A DNA stretch of 33,136 nt from Olavius sp. associated proteobacterium Delta 1 (GCA_902749685.1 CACVKW010001111.1:1-33136); one strand, 5' to 3'; counted from the stretch's first letter, positions 23,664 through 32,230 are shown. A program made the numbers and translations. The notes: generated by a model from the letters alone, not told the origin.

Positions 23664-24524
23664 TTATCTCCCGGCAAACAGACCCTGGGGCCTGATCATT
23701 AAAACCACAATTAGAAACGCGAACGCAATCGCATCGCGGTCCAGAATCGAGCCGATATAAATGGTGCCGAAGGCTTCAACCACACCCAGCAGCAAAGCAG
23801 CAATCAGAGTCCCTTTGACATTGCCGAGGCCTCCCAGAACGATAATCGCCAGAGCCTTGTACGCCGGGACAGCTCCCATGGTCGGTTCGACCAGATTGCT
23901 CAGCAGCGAGATAAAAATTCCCGCCACCGCCGCCAGACCGGAACCAATAAAAAAATTGAGGTAGCGAACTTTGATGGTGTCGATGCCGAATGATTCGGCA
24001 ATTTCCGGATCATCCACCGTGGCGCGCCATGCGATTCCGGTCCGGGTATTCTGGGATAAATAGGATAATACGCCCAGAAGTATGACGGCCGTTATCACCA
24101 TGGCGAGTTCAGCTGCCCGCAGGTTGATTCCCAGGAGCGTAATCTGTGACTGCAGGGGAGGGTTTTTGTAAGTCAGGCCATAGGGTCCGAAAATCAGGCG
24201 AAAGATCTCCTCCATGGCGACAAACAGGCCGATAGAGGCGATCAGGGCCACATAGGGAGGACGATTCAGAATCGGCTGGTAGCACAGGCGATACATGAGC
24301 ATGCCTCCGAGGCCGACCAGAACGGCCGATAAAAGCATGCCCAGGATCAGGCTGCCGGTGGCATTGGTGATCAACAAACCCAGATATGCGCCCAGGGCGA
24401 ACAGGCCGGCGTGGGCCACGTGCAGAATGCGAAGCAGACCATATACCAGCGTCAGCCCGACCGCTATGATGGCGTACATGCTGCCGTGTATCAACCCCTG
24501 AATGAGCAGTTCCAGGTAAAGCAC
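23664..24524 (-). CDS. livH: LivH-type ABC transporter permease, system 2
   Basis: A 286-residue membrane protein with the LivH hallmarks GLIHGSMYAIIAVGLTLVYG and ILHVAHAGLFALGAYLGL at the N-terminus, TRTGIAWRATVDDPEIAESFGI in the middle and LAIIVLGGLGNVKGTLIAAL near the C-terminus. It starts at GTG 24524, preceded by AGGGG. It follows the binding-protein gene by 141 bases. The reading frame ends in RPQGLFAGR followed immediately by TAA, which abuts repeat R1 copy c. The C-terminal motif IRPQGLFG(K/A) is the normal end of LivH, so the repeat has not truncated it. Confidence 0.9.
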   Translation of the reverse strand: MLYLELLIQGLIHGSMYAIIAVGLTLVYGLLRILHVAHAGLFALGAYLGLLITNATGSLILGMLLSAVLVGLGGMLMYRLCYQPILNRPPYVALIASIGLFVAMEEIFRLIFGPYGLTYKNPPLQSQITLLGINLRAAELAMVITAVILLGVLSYLSQNTRTGIAWRATVDDPEIAESFGIDTIKVRYLNFFIGSGLAAVAGIFISLLSNLVEPTMGAVPAYKALAIIVLGGLGNVKGTLIAALLLGVVEAFGTIYIGSILDRDAIAFAFLIVVLMIRPQGLFAGR

Positions 24525-24665
24525 AAGACCCCTAGTATCGCACCCTACAAATACATTAACAAATTGAACAGGATACCTTAATGATAGTTGGTTCTTTTGG
24601 GATAAAAGAATTAATTACTGCGATCCCTCTTTTTTCGCAATATGCCACGTGCAATTCAAGTTGTT

Positions 24666-25820
24666 TTATTTTTCCGGCGGTGCCAGCAGCGCCGGGTCAT
24701 CGATGACCGAATGCCGGTGCCAGTTACCGTTTTTAACCACCTGGTTCTGAACGGCCTTCAAGACTTCGCCCAGACTGTTGAAGGATATCGTGCCGGTGGA
24801 GACCCTCAGGTTGGTTGTGGCGATGGCTTTGCGTATTGCATCCGGATCGGATGAGCCGGCGCGTTTTAAAGCATCGGCGGCTACCAGAATCGCGGTGTGG
24901 GCTGAAGCCGCTACCATATCGGCTTTGAATCCGGCTTTGCTCTCAAAGGCGCTGATAAAATTTCTGGTTTCAGGCACATCCGAATCGCGGTCCAGGCTGG
25001 TGGTGATGATGATCCCTTCGGATGACGCGCCGGCGATCTCAATGAATTTCTGGGAGTCATACCCTTCCTGTCCGATGATGGGCACGGTCACACCGGCTGC
25101 CCGCAGCTGACTGACCAAAGGCCCGGCGGTAAAGTAGTATCCGGAGGCGTAAATGGCATCCGGCTTGTCCGCTTTAACCTTGGCTACGATGGAACCGAAC
25201 TGGCGGTCCTTGATGGAATACTGATATTCGTTGACCACCTTGATGCCGTAATCAGCTGTCTTGCTCTTGAAACCGGCGGCCAGGGATTTTCCGAAGTCAT
25301 TTTGCAGGGTGATGATAACCACCCGCTTTTTCCCCAGCATCTCTCCGACCAGCTTGGCGCCGCCGCGCCCCTGAATTTCGCCCAGAAAGCTGGTCCGGAA
25401 CACATAATTCCCGGCGCGGGTGATGTCCGGATGGATGGCATAGGCTGCGATATAGGGAATCGAGGATTCCTGAAAAACACCGGCAGCTGACCTTGTCGGG
25501 CCGGAATAGCTTCCGGATACGCCGATGACAACCTCGTCCTGGCCGATGAGTTTGTTGGCAATAGGGATGGCCTGGGCCGCCTTGGCCTGATCGTCATAGA
25601 TCACCAGCTCAAGCATATTGCCGTTGATTCCGCCGGCGGAATTGACCTGTTCGACCGCCAGTTTGGCTCCCTCGGATGCGGATTTTCCGTCTGATGCGGC
25701 AAAGCCCGTCAACGGTGCGTGGAAACCAATTTCAATCGTGTCGGCGGCAGTGGCGCCGCTCAGCCCGGCCGCGGTGGCAAAAACAATTGCCAGTGCAATC
25801 AATGCTATTTTTTTCATCAT
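24666..25820 (-). CDS. ABC transporter substrate-binding protein (LivK-like), system 2
   Basis: A 384-residue periplasmic binding protein. Residues 1-25 are a signal peptide (KKIALIALAIVFATAAG, cleavage near ATA-AD). The mature part opens with IEIGFHAPLTGFAASDG and contains GINGNMLELVIYDDQ, VIGVSGSYSGPTRSAAGVFQ and the FYYxxG-like hinge YASGYYFTAGPLV, all typical of LIVBP-type proteins. GGAG lies 7 bases before the first of two ATG codons (25820). It is the first gene of the second LIV system. The binding pocket motifs SGSYSGPTRSA resemble those of amino-acid-binding members (SGSxS..T), but the ligand is not resolved. Confidence 0.9.
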   Translation of the reverse strand: MMKKIALIALAIVFATAAGLSGATAADTIEIGFHAPLTGFAASDGKSASEGAKLAVEQVNSAGGINGNMLELVIYDDQAKAAQAIPIANKLIGQDEVVIGVSGSYSGPTRSAAGVFQESSIPYIAAYAIHPDITRAGNYVFRTSFLGEIQGRGGAKLVGEMLGKKRVVIITLQNDFGKSLAAGFKSKTADYGIKVVNEYQYSIKDRQFGSIVAKVKADKPDAIYASGYYFTAGPLVSQLRAAGVTVPIIGQEGYDSQKFIEIAGASSEGIIITTSLDRDSDVPETRNFISAFESKAGFKADMVAASAHTAILVAADALKRAGSSDPDAIRKAIATTNLRVSTGTISFNSLGEVLKAVQNQVVKNGNWHRHSVIDDPALLAPPEK

Positions 25821-26129
25821 GGTGTGTCTCCTTTCCTGCGTTTATTAATTGGCTGACCTGAAAACTTCTAAGCATTTTCAAAATTAAATGTCAACGGGAG
25901 ATTTGTTACTGACCCAGACAATCAGGTGTCCCCCCCCCCCTCGCCTTGCAGGCTAAGGTTCAGTATTCTGCGGTCTTTAGATCACGTCTTCAGCGTGGTT
26001 CGTTTGTTTTAAAATAGATAAAGTGTAGCGCCATCAATATTAAATGTTCGATGCTTACAGTCCGCCTCAGGTGGGTTGGATGTTCGATGCTTATAGTCAG
26101 CCTCTAGGATGATTCGACGTTCAATCTGT
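25821..26129. other. 309-base spacer with a C11 tract and repeat R2
   Basis: No gene. It contains an 11-base C homopolymer (25930-25940) and repeat R2 copy b (26048-26080). The second half is made of GATGTTCGATGC-type words. A promoter for the transporter operon that begins at 25820 should lie here but was not identified. Confidence 0.55.
26048..26080 (+). repeat. Dispersed repeat R2, copy b
   Basis: Exact inverse of 20628-20660 over 33 bases, followed by a second partial copy (TTCGATGCTTATAGTCAGCCTC). Confidence 0.85.
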
Positions 26130-27599
26130 CTACTGCTCCGGCTGCGGCTTGTTCAGGGCCGGGTCGATTCCGACGCGGCGTGCCAGGTCGGATGTGAACA
26201 GGCCGTCCGGATCGAGTCGACGCTTGAACTCCAGGAGCTCGCGGTAGCGAGGAAAGACGCGGTAGAACTGCTCGGGTGTCAGGACCTGGTCCTTGGCGAG
26301 GTGAATCTTCCCGCCGCGTCGCACCGTTGCATCGATGAGACGGTCGACGGCCGCGCGGCTGGCGGCTTCGTGGCGCTCCTTCGGGTGGAATTCGAAATTG
26401 AGACTGTAGCCGTCCTCGGAAAACGAGATCAGGGAGTCGTCAGGTTTGTGGGCGCGCAGGATGGTCGTGACCGGCGGGCAGGGTGACGACTGGCAGATTC
26501 CCAGCAATTCAATGATCGCTTCGCGTGCACTGGATCTCGGAAAGGTGAGCTGGACCGTGTATCCGTGCGGACCGCAGACCAGGTGGGCCGGCGGCACGGT
26601 GAAGCTGGCTTCGAAGCCGAACCTGAGGAATAGTTCGGAGTTCGAGGAACGTCCGGTGCGGTACGCCAGCCGGCACATGGCGTAGTAGAGGCGGTTGAAG
26701 TAATTCATCATGGGGCGCTGGACCTGCAGCATGAGCGACAGGATGGGGCCGAATTTTTCGTGAAGTGCCAGGCCGAATTGGCGGTGCCGGTCGAGACGCT
26801 CGTAGCCCGCCTCAAGGATTTGCCGGCGTTCTGATTCCGTTTCGGGGCGCTCGATCCATTGCGCGGCATGGATCACGGAGCGTCCGATGCGGCTCCCATC
26901 GGCGTAGGCGTCCACCCATACGACGGCCGCATCGTGGGATTTTTCAACCCGGGCCATTGTTTCGAGCAGGGCGTCGACGTCAGCGGTCGGGATCCGGTTG
27001 ATCTCGACATAGGGTGATGGGATCGGGTGGAGCTGGAGCGTGGCGTCCAAAATAACACCCAGCAGCCCGATGCCGCCCACAACGGCATTGAAAAGTTCAT
27101 GGGACCGGTCGATATCGAGTATTTCGCCGTTGGCAAGCAGCAGCCTAAGGCGAACGACCTGGCGCGCGAAACTGCCGTGGTGCCATGCGTCCTTGCCGTT
27201 GACGTTGGCACAGATCGCACCGGCGACACTGGAGTGCGATTCGGTCGGGCTGGCGGGGAGCACCAGCAGGTGGTGGTGGACCGCCTGGTAAATATCAATG
27301 AGTCGAATGCCGGCCTCGACCGTAATCTGCGCGGTCTCTTCGTCGAACTCTAAGATCCGGTTCATGGCGCTCATGTCTAAAAGGGCGTTGCCATCGTTGA
27401 GCGCAAGGTCCCCGTAGCCGCGCCCGGCTCCGCGTGCGCAGATAGACATGCCGTTCTGCCGACAGTAATCCAGCGCTTCACGGCACTGTTCGATCGTCGT
27501 CGGGCGGGCGACAAGGGAGCGTGTTCGGATGGATCCAACCAGTGAGGTCATCTCCTTCCACTCCATAAAGCTCGGGGGTGTCTGAGATTCAGTATTCAT
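26130..27599 (-). CDS. FAD-binding oxidoreductase, DprE1/lactone-oxidase-like (VAO/PCMH family)
   Basis: A 489-residue flavoprotein. Residues 25-195 form a PCMH-type FAD domain with ARGAGRGYGDLALND (about 55-69), LPASPTESHSSVAGAI and ANVNGKDAWHHGSF (131-144); the latter equals the HGKNHH-type loop of DprE1, the decaprenylphosphoryl ribose oxidase. The C-terminal part (about 230-480) resembles the ALO/DprE1 substrate domain, ending in FPRYRELLEFKRRLDPDGLFTSDLARR. Such enzymes oxidise sugar alcohols, lactones or polyprenyl-linked sugars. There is no DprE2-like reductase nearby, so the DprE1 reaction itself is not supported. It starts at ATG 27599 with AAAGG upstream. A single gene between two transporter regions, GC-richer than the adjoining spacers. 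The general family is secure, the substrate is not. Confidence 0.82.
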   Translation of the reverse strand: MNTESQTPPSFMEWKEMTSLVGSIRTRSLVARPTTIEQCREALDYCRQNGMSICARGAGRGYGDLALNDGNALLDMSAMNRILEFDEETAQITVEAGIRLIDIYQAVHHHLLVLPASPTESHSSVAGAICANVNGKDAWHHGSFARQVVRLRLLLANGEILDIDRSHELFNAVVGGIGLLGVILDATLQLHPIPSPYVEINRIPTADVDALLETMARVEKSHDAAVVWVDAYADGSRIGRSVIHAAQWIERPETESERRQILEAGYERLDRHRQFGLALHEKFGPILSLMLQVQRPMMNYFNRLYYAMCRLAYRTGRSSNSELFLRFGFEASFTVPPAHLVCGPHGYTVQLTFPRSSAREAIIELLGICQSSPCPPVTTILRAHKPDDSLISFSEDGYSLNFEFHPKERHEAASRAAVDRLIDATVRRGGKIHLAKDQVLTPEQFYRVFPRYRELLEFKRRLDPDGLFTSDLARRVGIDPALNKPQPEQ

Positions 27600-28188
27600 A
27601 TGCCTTTGAGCACATCTTTATTTAGCAACGAGTAATTAGTTCGCCCGAATCAATGTCAAAATTTTTTCATCAGGATTTAAAGAACAAATATATTTTGTCA
27701 CACCTGTTAACGCTATATTCCAGGGCGGAGTAATTATCGGGATTCAGTTATCGGATACCAGCCGTATTGTCAAGGAGACACTTTTCCCTAAAATGATCGG
27801 AATTCGCTGAATGACAAATACGGATAGTCCCTCCGAGGGCTCATCCAGCATTAACAGGGTGGTGTCGGACACCAGGGCCTCTTCGATAGCCATCATTTGC
27901 TGTTCGCCGCCGCTTAGATGGGATCCGTCATATTTCCTTATATTCCAATCGCACTAAGTTAATTCATTTTTCAAAAATTGCGAATGATTAATAATAAAAC
28001 TCAATCCGGCCGGATCCCTAGACACCCGGTCGGCGGTAAACCCAGCCTCGAATTTGCGATGTTAACTCCAACCAGACTCGGCAAATAACGGTTTTTTCGC
28101 CTAGTCTGATCATTGATGAATTACCACGGTTGACAGGGCGGTCCTTCTAGCATAAGGATTTTAACAAACGCTCTAACAGGTGATGAAC
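27600..28188. other. 589-base spacer containing a LivF relic
   Basis: Apart from the LivF relic at 27744-27920 the stretch holds no gene. It is AT-rich at 27620-27720 and 27925-28010. A TTGACA at 28130-28135 could be a -35 site for the small gene that follows, but the -10 region is weak. Confidence 0.5.
27744..27920 (-). pseudogene. Relic of a LivF-type ABC ATPase gene
   Basis: Leftward from 27920 one frame reads LSGGEQQMMAIEEALVS, then LLMLDEPSEGLSVFVIQR, and ends at a TGA at 27744-27746. This equals the signature and Walker B region of the LivF part of the fusion at 6519-8693 (LSGGEQQMLAIGRALVT, MMDEPSEGLSTLVIQRV) much more than the LivF of system 2 (IDELSLGL). Walker A and everything after the D-loop are missing. 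It lies 620 bases downstream of the TIM-barrel/UPF0261 pair on the same strand, suggesting that pair once had its own ABC ATPase. Confidence 0.85.
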
Positions 28189-28413
28189 ATGGACAAACAT
28201 AATGTTACAATATTCAGACCCTATCCATTTAAAGCCGGCCAAAAAATATATATTGAAGATGGGCCGCGCCGCGGCGACTGGGAAGTCGTTGGCGTGTCCG
28301 AACGGAAATTAAAGCTGCGCTGCCCCATTTCCAATCGCGAATTCGAGTGGAATCGATTTTGCTATTTTGTGGAAGAAGCCGATAACAGTCCCTGGCCCCA
28401 TCCCGATGAATAG
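28189..28413 (+). CDS. Small conserved hypothetical protein
   Basis: A 74-residue soluble protein that I do not recognise. It reads MDKHNVTIFRPYPFKAG, then DGPRRGDWEVVGVSERKLKL and FEWNRFCYFVEE. The run of beta-prone segments and the phrase GQKIYIEDGPRRGDWEVVGV suggest a small SH3-like or KOW-like barrel, a guess from pattern only. ATG 28189 is preferred to ATG 28183 because AACAGG is 8 bases before it. The frame is intact, has an ordinary codon mix, and it is the only plus-strand gene among minus-strand neighbours, which supports an independent gene. Confidence 0.6.
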   Translation: MDKHNVTIFRPYPFKAGQKIYIEDGPRRGDWEVVGVSERKLKLRCPISNREFEWNRFCYFVEEADNSPWPHPDE

Positions 28414-28539
28414 ACGGGCGGGATTTATCGCCCGGCCTGTCCGGCGGCATTCATTGCATTTATCTATCGGAAAAGGGCAGGGCCAACGGCCCTGCCCGCA
28501 AGGTCGGATCGTTACCGCGGAGCCCGTTGCGTCGGCAGC

Positions 28540-29382
28540 TTATTTCGGGGCCAGCTTCAGCGATTTAAACGCCTCCACCTGTCCTTTAATTGCCCGCTCG
28601 GTCGGCAGCCTTTCGGCACTGGAGGCACCGTAAAAGCCGATGATACCCGGCATCTTCGCAAGTGCCGTACCGACATTCTGCGGTTCGTCAAATGGACCGC
28701 CGTGACAGATGACCATCAGGTCGGAATTGATTTTCCAGGCTGCATCCGCCATGCTCATGACCTTGTCGATGGCTTGATCGAGGGTCAGTGCATTGGCGGC
28801 CCCAATGGTACCGGCGGTTGTCAGCCCGACATGCGGCACCAGCAGATCAGCACCGGCTTCGGTCATGGCCCGGGCTTCATCTTCGTTGAAAACATAGGGG
28901 GAGGTGAAAAAATCCATTTCGCTTGCAGTCCGAATCATCTCCACTTCCAGGTCATAGCCGAGACCGGTCGCTTCCATGTTTTCCCGCATCACCCCGTCAA
29001 ACAAGCCGACGGTCGGAAAATTCTGCACCCCGGAGAAGCCCATTTCAGCAAGTTGCTTTAAAAAAACCGGCATCAGACGAAATGGATCGGTGCCGTTGAC
29101 GCCGGCCAGGACCGGTGTGTTCCTGACCACGGGCAGCACCTCGTTGCCCATTTCAACCACAATCCGATTGGCATCGCCGTAAGCAAAAAGTCCCGACAGG
29201 GAACTGCGCCCGGCCATGCGGTAGCGTCCCGAGTTATAAATGATCATTAAATCAGCGCCGCCGGCTTCTTCAAACTTGGCGGAAATGCCGGTACCGGCAC
29301 CGCATCCGATAATCGGTTCTCCGCGTGTAATTTTATCTTTCAGATTTTTGATGATTTCATTTCTGGGTATGCGTTGGCCCAT
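28540..29382 (-). CDS. PEP hydrolase family TIM-barrel protein (Tm-1 C-terminal-like), copy 2
   Basis: A 280-residue protein with every block of copy 1 (4891-5724): GCGAGTGISAKFEEAGG, YNSGRYRMAGRSSLSG, PVLAGVNGTDPF, GVQNFPTVGLFDG, PHVGLTTAGTIGA and CHGGPF with FYGASSAERLPTE. A cytoplasmic enzyme or sensor of unknown reaction; annotated in databases as phosphoenolpyruvate hydrolase family. AAGGAG lies 8 bases before ATG 29382. It starts 211 bases after the UPF0261 gene on the same strand, the bacterial equivalent of the joined Tm-1 chain in tomato. Differences from copy 1 include GCG for GGG at the first Gly loop and PHV for CHM in the strand before GLTT, so the two copies may act on different ligands. 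Confidence 0.9.
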   Translation of the reverse strand: MGQRIPRNEIIKNLKDKITRGEPIIGCGAGTGISAKFEEAGGADLMIIYNSGRYRMAGRSSLSGLFAYGDANRIVVEMGNEVLPVVRNTPVLAGVNGTDPFRLMPVFLKQLAEMGFSGVQNFPTVGLFDGVMRENMEATGLGYDLEVEMIRTASEMDFFTSPYVFNEDEARAMTEAGADLLVPHVGLTTAGTIGAANALTLDQAIDKVMSMADAAWKINSDLMVICHGGPFDEPQNVGTALAKMPGIIGFYGASSAERLPTERAIKGQVEAFKSLKLAPK

Positions 29383-29406
29383 TCTTCAGTCTCCTTTCTA
29401 TCAGAG

Positions 29407-29482
29407 TCTTAAATGCAAAGTTTTTGTCCTGCAAGGCGGATCGACGACAATTTTGATAAAGAATTTTCTCGCAAAGCCGCAA
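29407..29482 (+). repeat. Dispersed repeat R3, copy b
   Basis: Direct partner of 13340-13416. It runs on into a GCAAAGCCGCAAAGCGCGC tract whose inverse is at 6453-6479. It lies between the UPF0261 and TIM-barrel genes. Confidence 0.75.
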
Positions 29483-29593
29483 AGCGCGCAAAGGTAAAGC
29501 ATTAATTAAATCTTGGCGTCTTTGCGTGAGACCTTTTCGGTTCCGGTTTATCCGGGTTAAGTGTTATTTTTGTGTATTTTACAGCAAGAAAAG

Positions 29594-30796
29594 CTATTTT
29601 AAAAATTCAAGCATCTTATTTGCCACGGCATCGGCAAATTCATCGTCGTTGATGTTGCAGTCCAGTTCGTAGACGGGGATATCCGACTTGAGATTGTCTT
29701 TGACGGCATCAAAAAGGGCCTGGTTGGCTTCGGGCCACCAGAATTCCTTGCCCGGCGCATCCAGCATGGAGACCCCTTTTAAGGGCAGGAAAAAAGCCAC
29801 CGGGCCTGACGACCGGTTAGCCTTCTGGGCCAGGATGCGGCCGATGACCGCATTTTCCTGCGGTGTCGTTCGCATCAGGGTAATGTTCGCCGCCCACTGG
29901 TTGAAACGCCGGTCGTCGTATTGTTCGGGAACGGTTTCCCGGGCCCAGAAATTGGCCATGTCAATACAGCCGGGAGCCACGATCTGAGGAATCCCCTTTT
30001 GCGAGACGACGTCGTAGCGGTCGGGTCCGCCGGGTAAAACGCCGCCGGTGATCTCATCGGCCCATTCGGTGGTCGTGATGTCGAGCACACCGGTGATATA
30101 TCCATCAGCCACGAGGCTTTCCAGGATTTCGGGCGTACCGGTTTGATGGAATATTAAAACTTCATAGCCATTGTCCTCTAAAATCGACCGGCAGCGGTTG
30201 ACGACCGGGGTGGTATTGCCGAACATGGAAGCCGCCAAAAGCGGCTTGGCTTCAATCTCCGGTGCCGGCGTCTCAACCATGCCGATGACAGCCCCAACGG
30301 CATTGGCGTAGGCCCGGGCGCTGAGGCGGTTGATGCCGGCCACGTCTACGATGGACGGCAGCATGACGATATCGCGTGTGCCGACGTAGGGTTTGGTGTC
30401 GCCGGAAGCCAGGGTGCTGACCATGACTTTGGGAACACCCAAGGGCAGGGCCCGCATGCCGGCCGTGCCGATTTCGGTGCCGGCCGATCCGCCCATGGAG
30501 ATGACGGCCTGAATTCGATCGGCAGCATACAGGTCGGCGATGACTGTCGCAATCCCGTTTGACATCGTCTCAATCGCCAAACCGCGATCCGATGTTTCCT
30601 TTAAAATTGCCAGGCTGGAACCGGCGGCCCGGGCGACTTCATCGGCCGACACATCCGGTTCGAACCCGGGATCATCCACTATTCCGACATTGATTACCAG
30701 CGCCGTGTGACCCCGCTTTTCTATCTCTTTTTTGACGAACAGGAACTCATCGCCCTTGGTATCCAGGGCACCGATTACGGCAGTTGTATTGGCCAT
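29594..30796 (-). CDS. UPF0261 / Tm-1-like ATP-binding domain protein, copy 2
   Basis: A 400-residue full-length UPF0261 protein: AVIGALDTKGDEFLFVKKEI at the start, SMGGSAGTEIGTAGMRALPLG with PKVMVSTLASGD in the middle, DITTTEWADEITGGVLPGG, VAPGCIDMANFW and PLKGVSMLDAPGKEFWWPE, ending in ELDCNINDDEFADA. It is the first gene of the pair with the TIM-barrel protein, with AAGGAG 8 bases before ATG 30796. One block departs from the other copies: FHQTGTPEILESL stands where the fusion and copy 1 have FHATGTGG and FHANGTGG, so the Gly pair after the His is changed to Pro-Glu. This may alter ligand use. The reaction of the family is unknown. Confidence 0.9.
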   Translation of the reverse strand: MANTTAVIGALDTKGDEFLFVKKEIEKRGHTALVINVGIVDDPGFEPDVSADEVARAAGSSLAILKETSDRGLAIETMSNGIATVIADLYAADRIQAVISMGGSAGTEIGTAGMRALPLGVPKVMVSTLASGDTKPYVGTRDIVMLPSIVDVAGINRLSARAYANAVGAVIGMVETPAPEIEAKPLLAASMFGNTTPVVNRCRSILEDNGYEVLIFHQTGTPEILESLVADGYITGVLDITTTEWADEITGGVLPGGPDRYDVVSQKGIPQIVAPGCIDMANFWARETVPEQYDDRRFNQWAANITLMRTTPQENAVIGRILAQKANRSSGPVAFFLPLKGVSMLDAPGKEFWWPEANQALFDAVKDNLKSDIPVYELDCNINDDEFADAVANKMLEFLK

Positions 30797-31278
30797 TTTA
30801 AACTCCTTCAGTCCATGCGCTGATGCGGCTTCCCGGAACAGGTCGCTTAAGTTTGTCCAAAATTGACTGAAAGCCTATCTCCGGTCAACTAGTTAATCCG
30901 CTGTGAAAAATAGCATATTCAGGTTTGTTGACATTTATTTGAAATATTAAAATGCCGGTTAGATTTAGGCACCGACGTCTTAATTCCTTTAGGCTTCGCA
31001 TTTTATATTAATTTTTTCAAATGTTTTTGTGATTAAAATTTCTATCTGCCATGCACTTTAATTATTGAAATTTCAGGTATTGGAGAAATACGCTATGGAT
31101 GACACGCGACAAATATTCATTGCCAAGCTTCCAGATAATAGATAACTATGTTGAAGGTCAAAGGTTAAAGGGACATTAGCCTATTAATGACGATGGATAT
31201 CAATAAATTTCATGCGTGAGCTTGGGGAGCTAGATCTAAAGTGAACCGGTTAACATTTACAATGGAGGGGTGGTTTTA
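30797..31278. other. 482-base divergent spacer
   Basis: Located between divergent genes and AT-rich. No gene, repeat match or clear promoter was found. A 16-codon frame at 31095-31145 (starting MDDTRQIFIAKL) with GGAG upstream is too short to call. Control regions of both the UPF0261 pair and the ComB-like gene probably lie here. Confidence 0.5.
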
Positions 31279-31971
31279 ATGCATATCGACATCTTAGATT
31301 TAATCGAAGGGGCGAAACAAGCCCGGGGGCTTACGGTCATTATTGATGTATTTCGCGCCTTTTCCACAGCGTGCTATGTTGTGCGAAACGGCGCCAGGGA
31401 GATTATTCCGGTGGGCGATGTCGATCTGGCTTACCAACTCAAGGAAGAAAACCCGGGCTGCGTTCTGATGGGGGAGCGCAAGGGAAAAATGCTGCCGGGA
31501 TTTGATTACGGCAACTCGCCGGCGGATATCCAAGCCATCGATTTTTCGGGTAAAACCGTTATACAGACCACGTCGGCCGGGACCCAGGGATTTGCCAATG
31601 CCAAGGACGCCGACGAGCTGATCAGCGGCAGTTTCGTCAATGCCGAAGCCATCGCAGCCTACATCAAAAAGAAGGCTCCCGCGAAAGTTTCCCTGGTCTG
31701 CATGGGCACCTGGGCGGTGAATCCCAATGACGAGGACACCCTGTGTGCGGAATATATCGCCGGGCGGTTGAATGATCAAAAAATGGATGAAAAGGAAATC
31801 TACCGTCGACTCAAAGCGTCGAAGACGGCCCGGATTTTTTTCGATCCGGCGGTGACATGGGCACCGGAAGCGGATTTTGACCTTTGTTTGAATATCGGGC
31901 ATTGCGATTTTGTGTTAAAAGCAGAAAAAGCCGGGGATGATTTGCTGGCATTGAAACCGATTTACCCCTAA
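31279..31971 (+). CDS. 2-phosphosulfolactate phosphatase family protein (ComB-like)
   Basis: A 230-residue protein with the ComB family motifs: IDVFRAFSTACYVVRNGA (residues 22-39), GERKGKMLPGFDYGNSP (65-81) and VIQTTSAGTQGF. ComB hydrolyses 2-phosphosulfolactate to sulfolactate in coenzyme M synthesis and sulfonate metabolism, using Mg2+. The family is broader than that role, and the preceding enzyme, phosphosulfolactate synthase ComA, is not in the window. ATG 31279 is preferred to GTG 31270 because GGAGG lies 10 bases before it. A TauE/SafE permease gene follows after a stem-forming repeat, so the pair could release a sulfonate or sulfite, which is inference. Family assignment is strong, the reaction moderate. 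Confidence 0.82.
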   Translation: MHIDILDLIEGAKQARGLTVIIDVFRAFSTACYVVRNGAREIIPVGDVDLAYQLKEENPGCVLMGERKGKMLPGFDYGNSPADIQAIDFSGKTVIQTTSAGTQGFANAKDADELISGSFVNAEAIAAYIKKKAPAKVSLVCMGTWAVNPNDEDTLCAEYIAGRLNDQKMDEKEIYRRLKASKTARIFFDPAVTWAPEADFDLCLNIGHCDFVLKAEKAGDDLLALKPIYP

Positions 31972-32002
31972 ATTGAGCGTTTCAAATTAGAGTATTAATA
32001 TA

Positions 32003-32107
32003 AGCCACGAATTAGCACGAATTAGCACGAATTTATTTTTTATATTATAAGTGGTCATGCTATAGACGATTGTATTAATTCGGGTTTATTCGTGTCAATT
32101 CGTGGCT
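32003..32107. repeat. Long imperfect inverted repeat (GCCACGAATT type)
   Basis: AGCCACGAATT at 32003-32013 pairs with AATTCGTGGCT at 32097-32107, and inner CACGAAT words pair with ATTCGTG in an imperfect continuation. The left arm has three tandem CACGAAT words. Dispersed repeats of this type are known to me from several phyla. It fills the spacer between the ComB-like and TauE genes and could form a stem in the transcript, but it lacks a T run. Confidence 0.7.
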
Positions 32108-32230
32108 TTCAAAATTTTACAATGCTAAACGCATAAACAAAAAATTGCATTAAGTCGTTTGAGTTCTGTAATTTTCATGTAGGATATCACAATCGATACG
32201 AACCTTCTAGCAGTCCTAACGGCAATTCTG

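Noticed and set aside
30928..30953. TTGACA with TAAAAT as a plus-strand promoter
   Set aside because: The spacing of 14 bases is too short for sigma-70 and it is over 300 bases from the ComB-like gene.
31095..31145. A 16-codon frame with GGAG upstream
   Set aside because: Too short, no known family, and in an AT-rich control region; no evidence beyond the spacing of the ribosome site.
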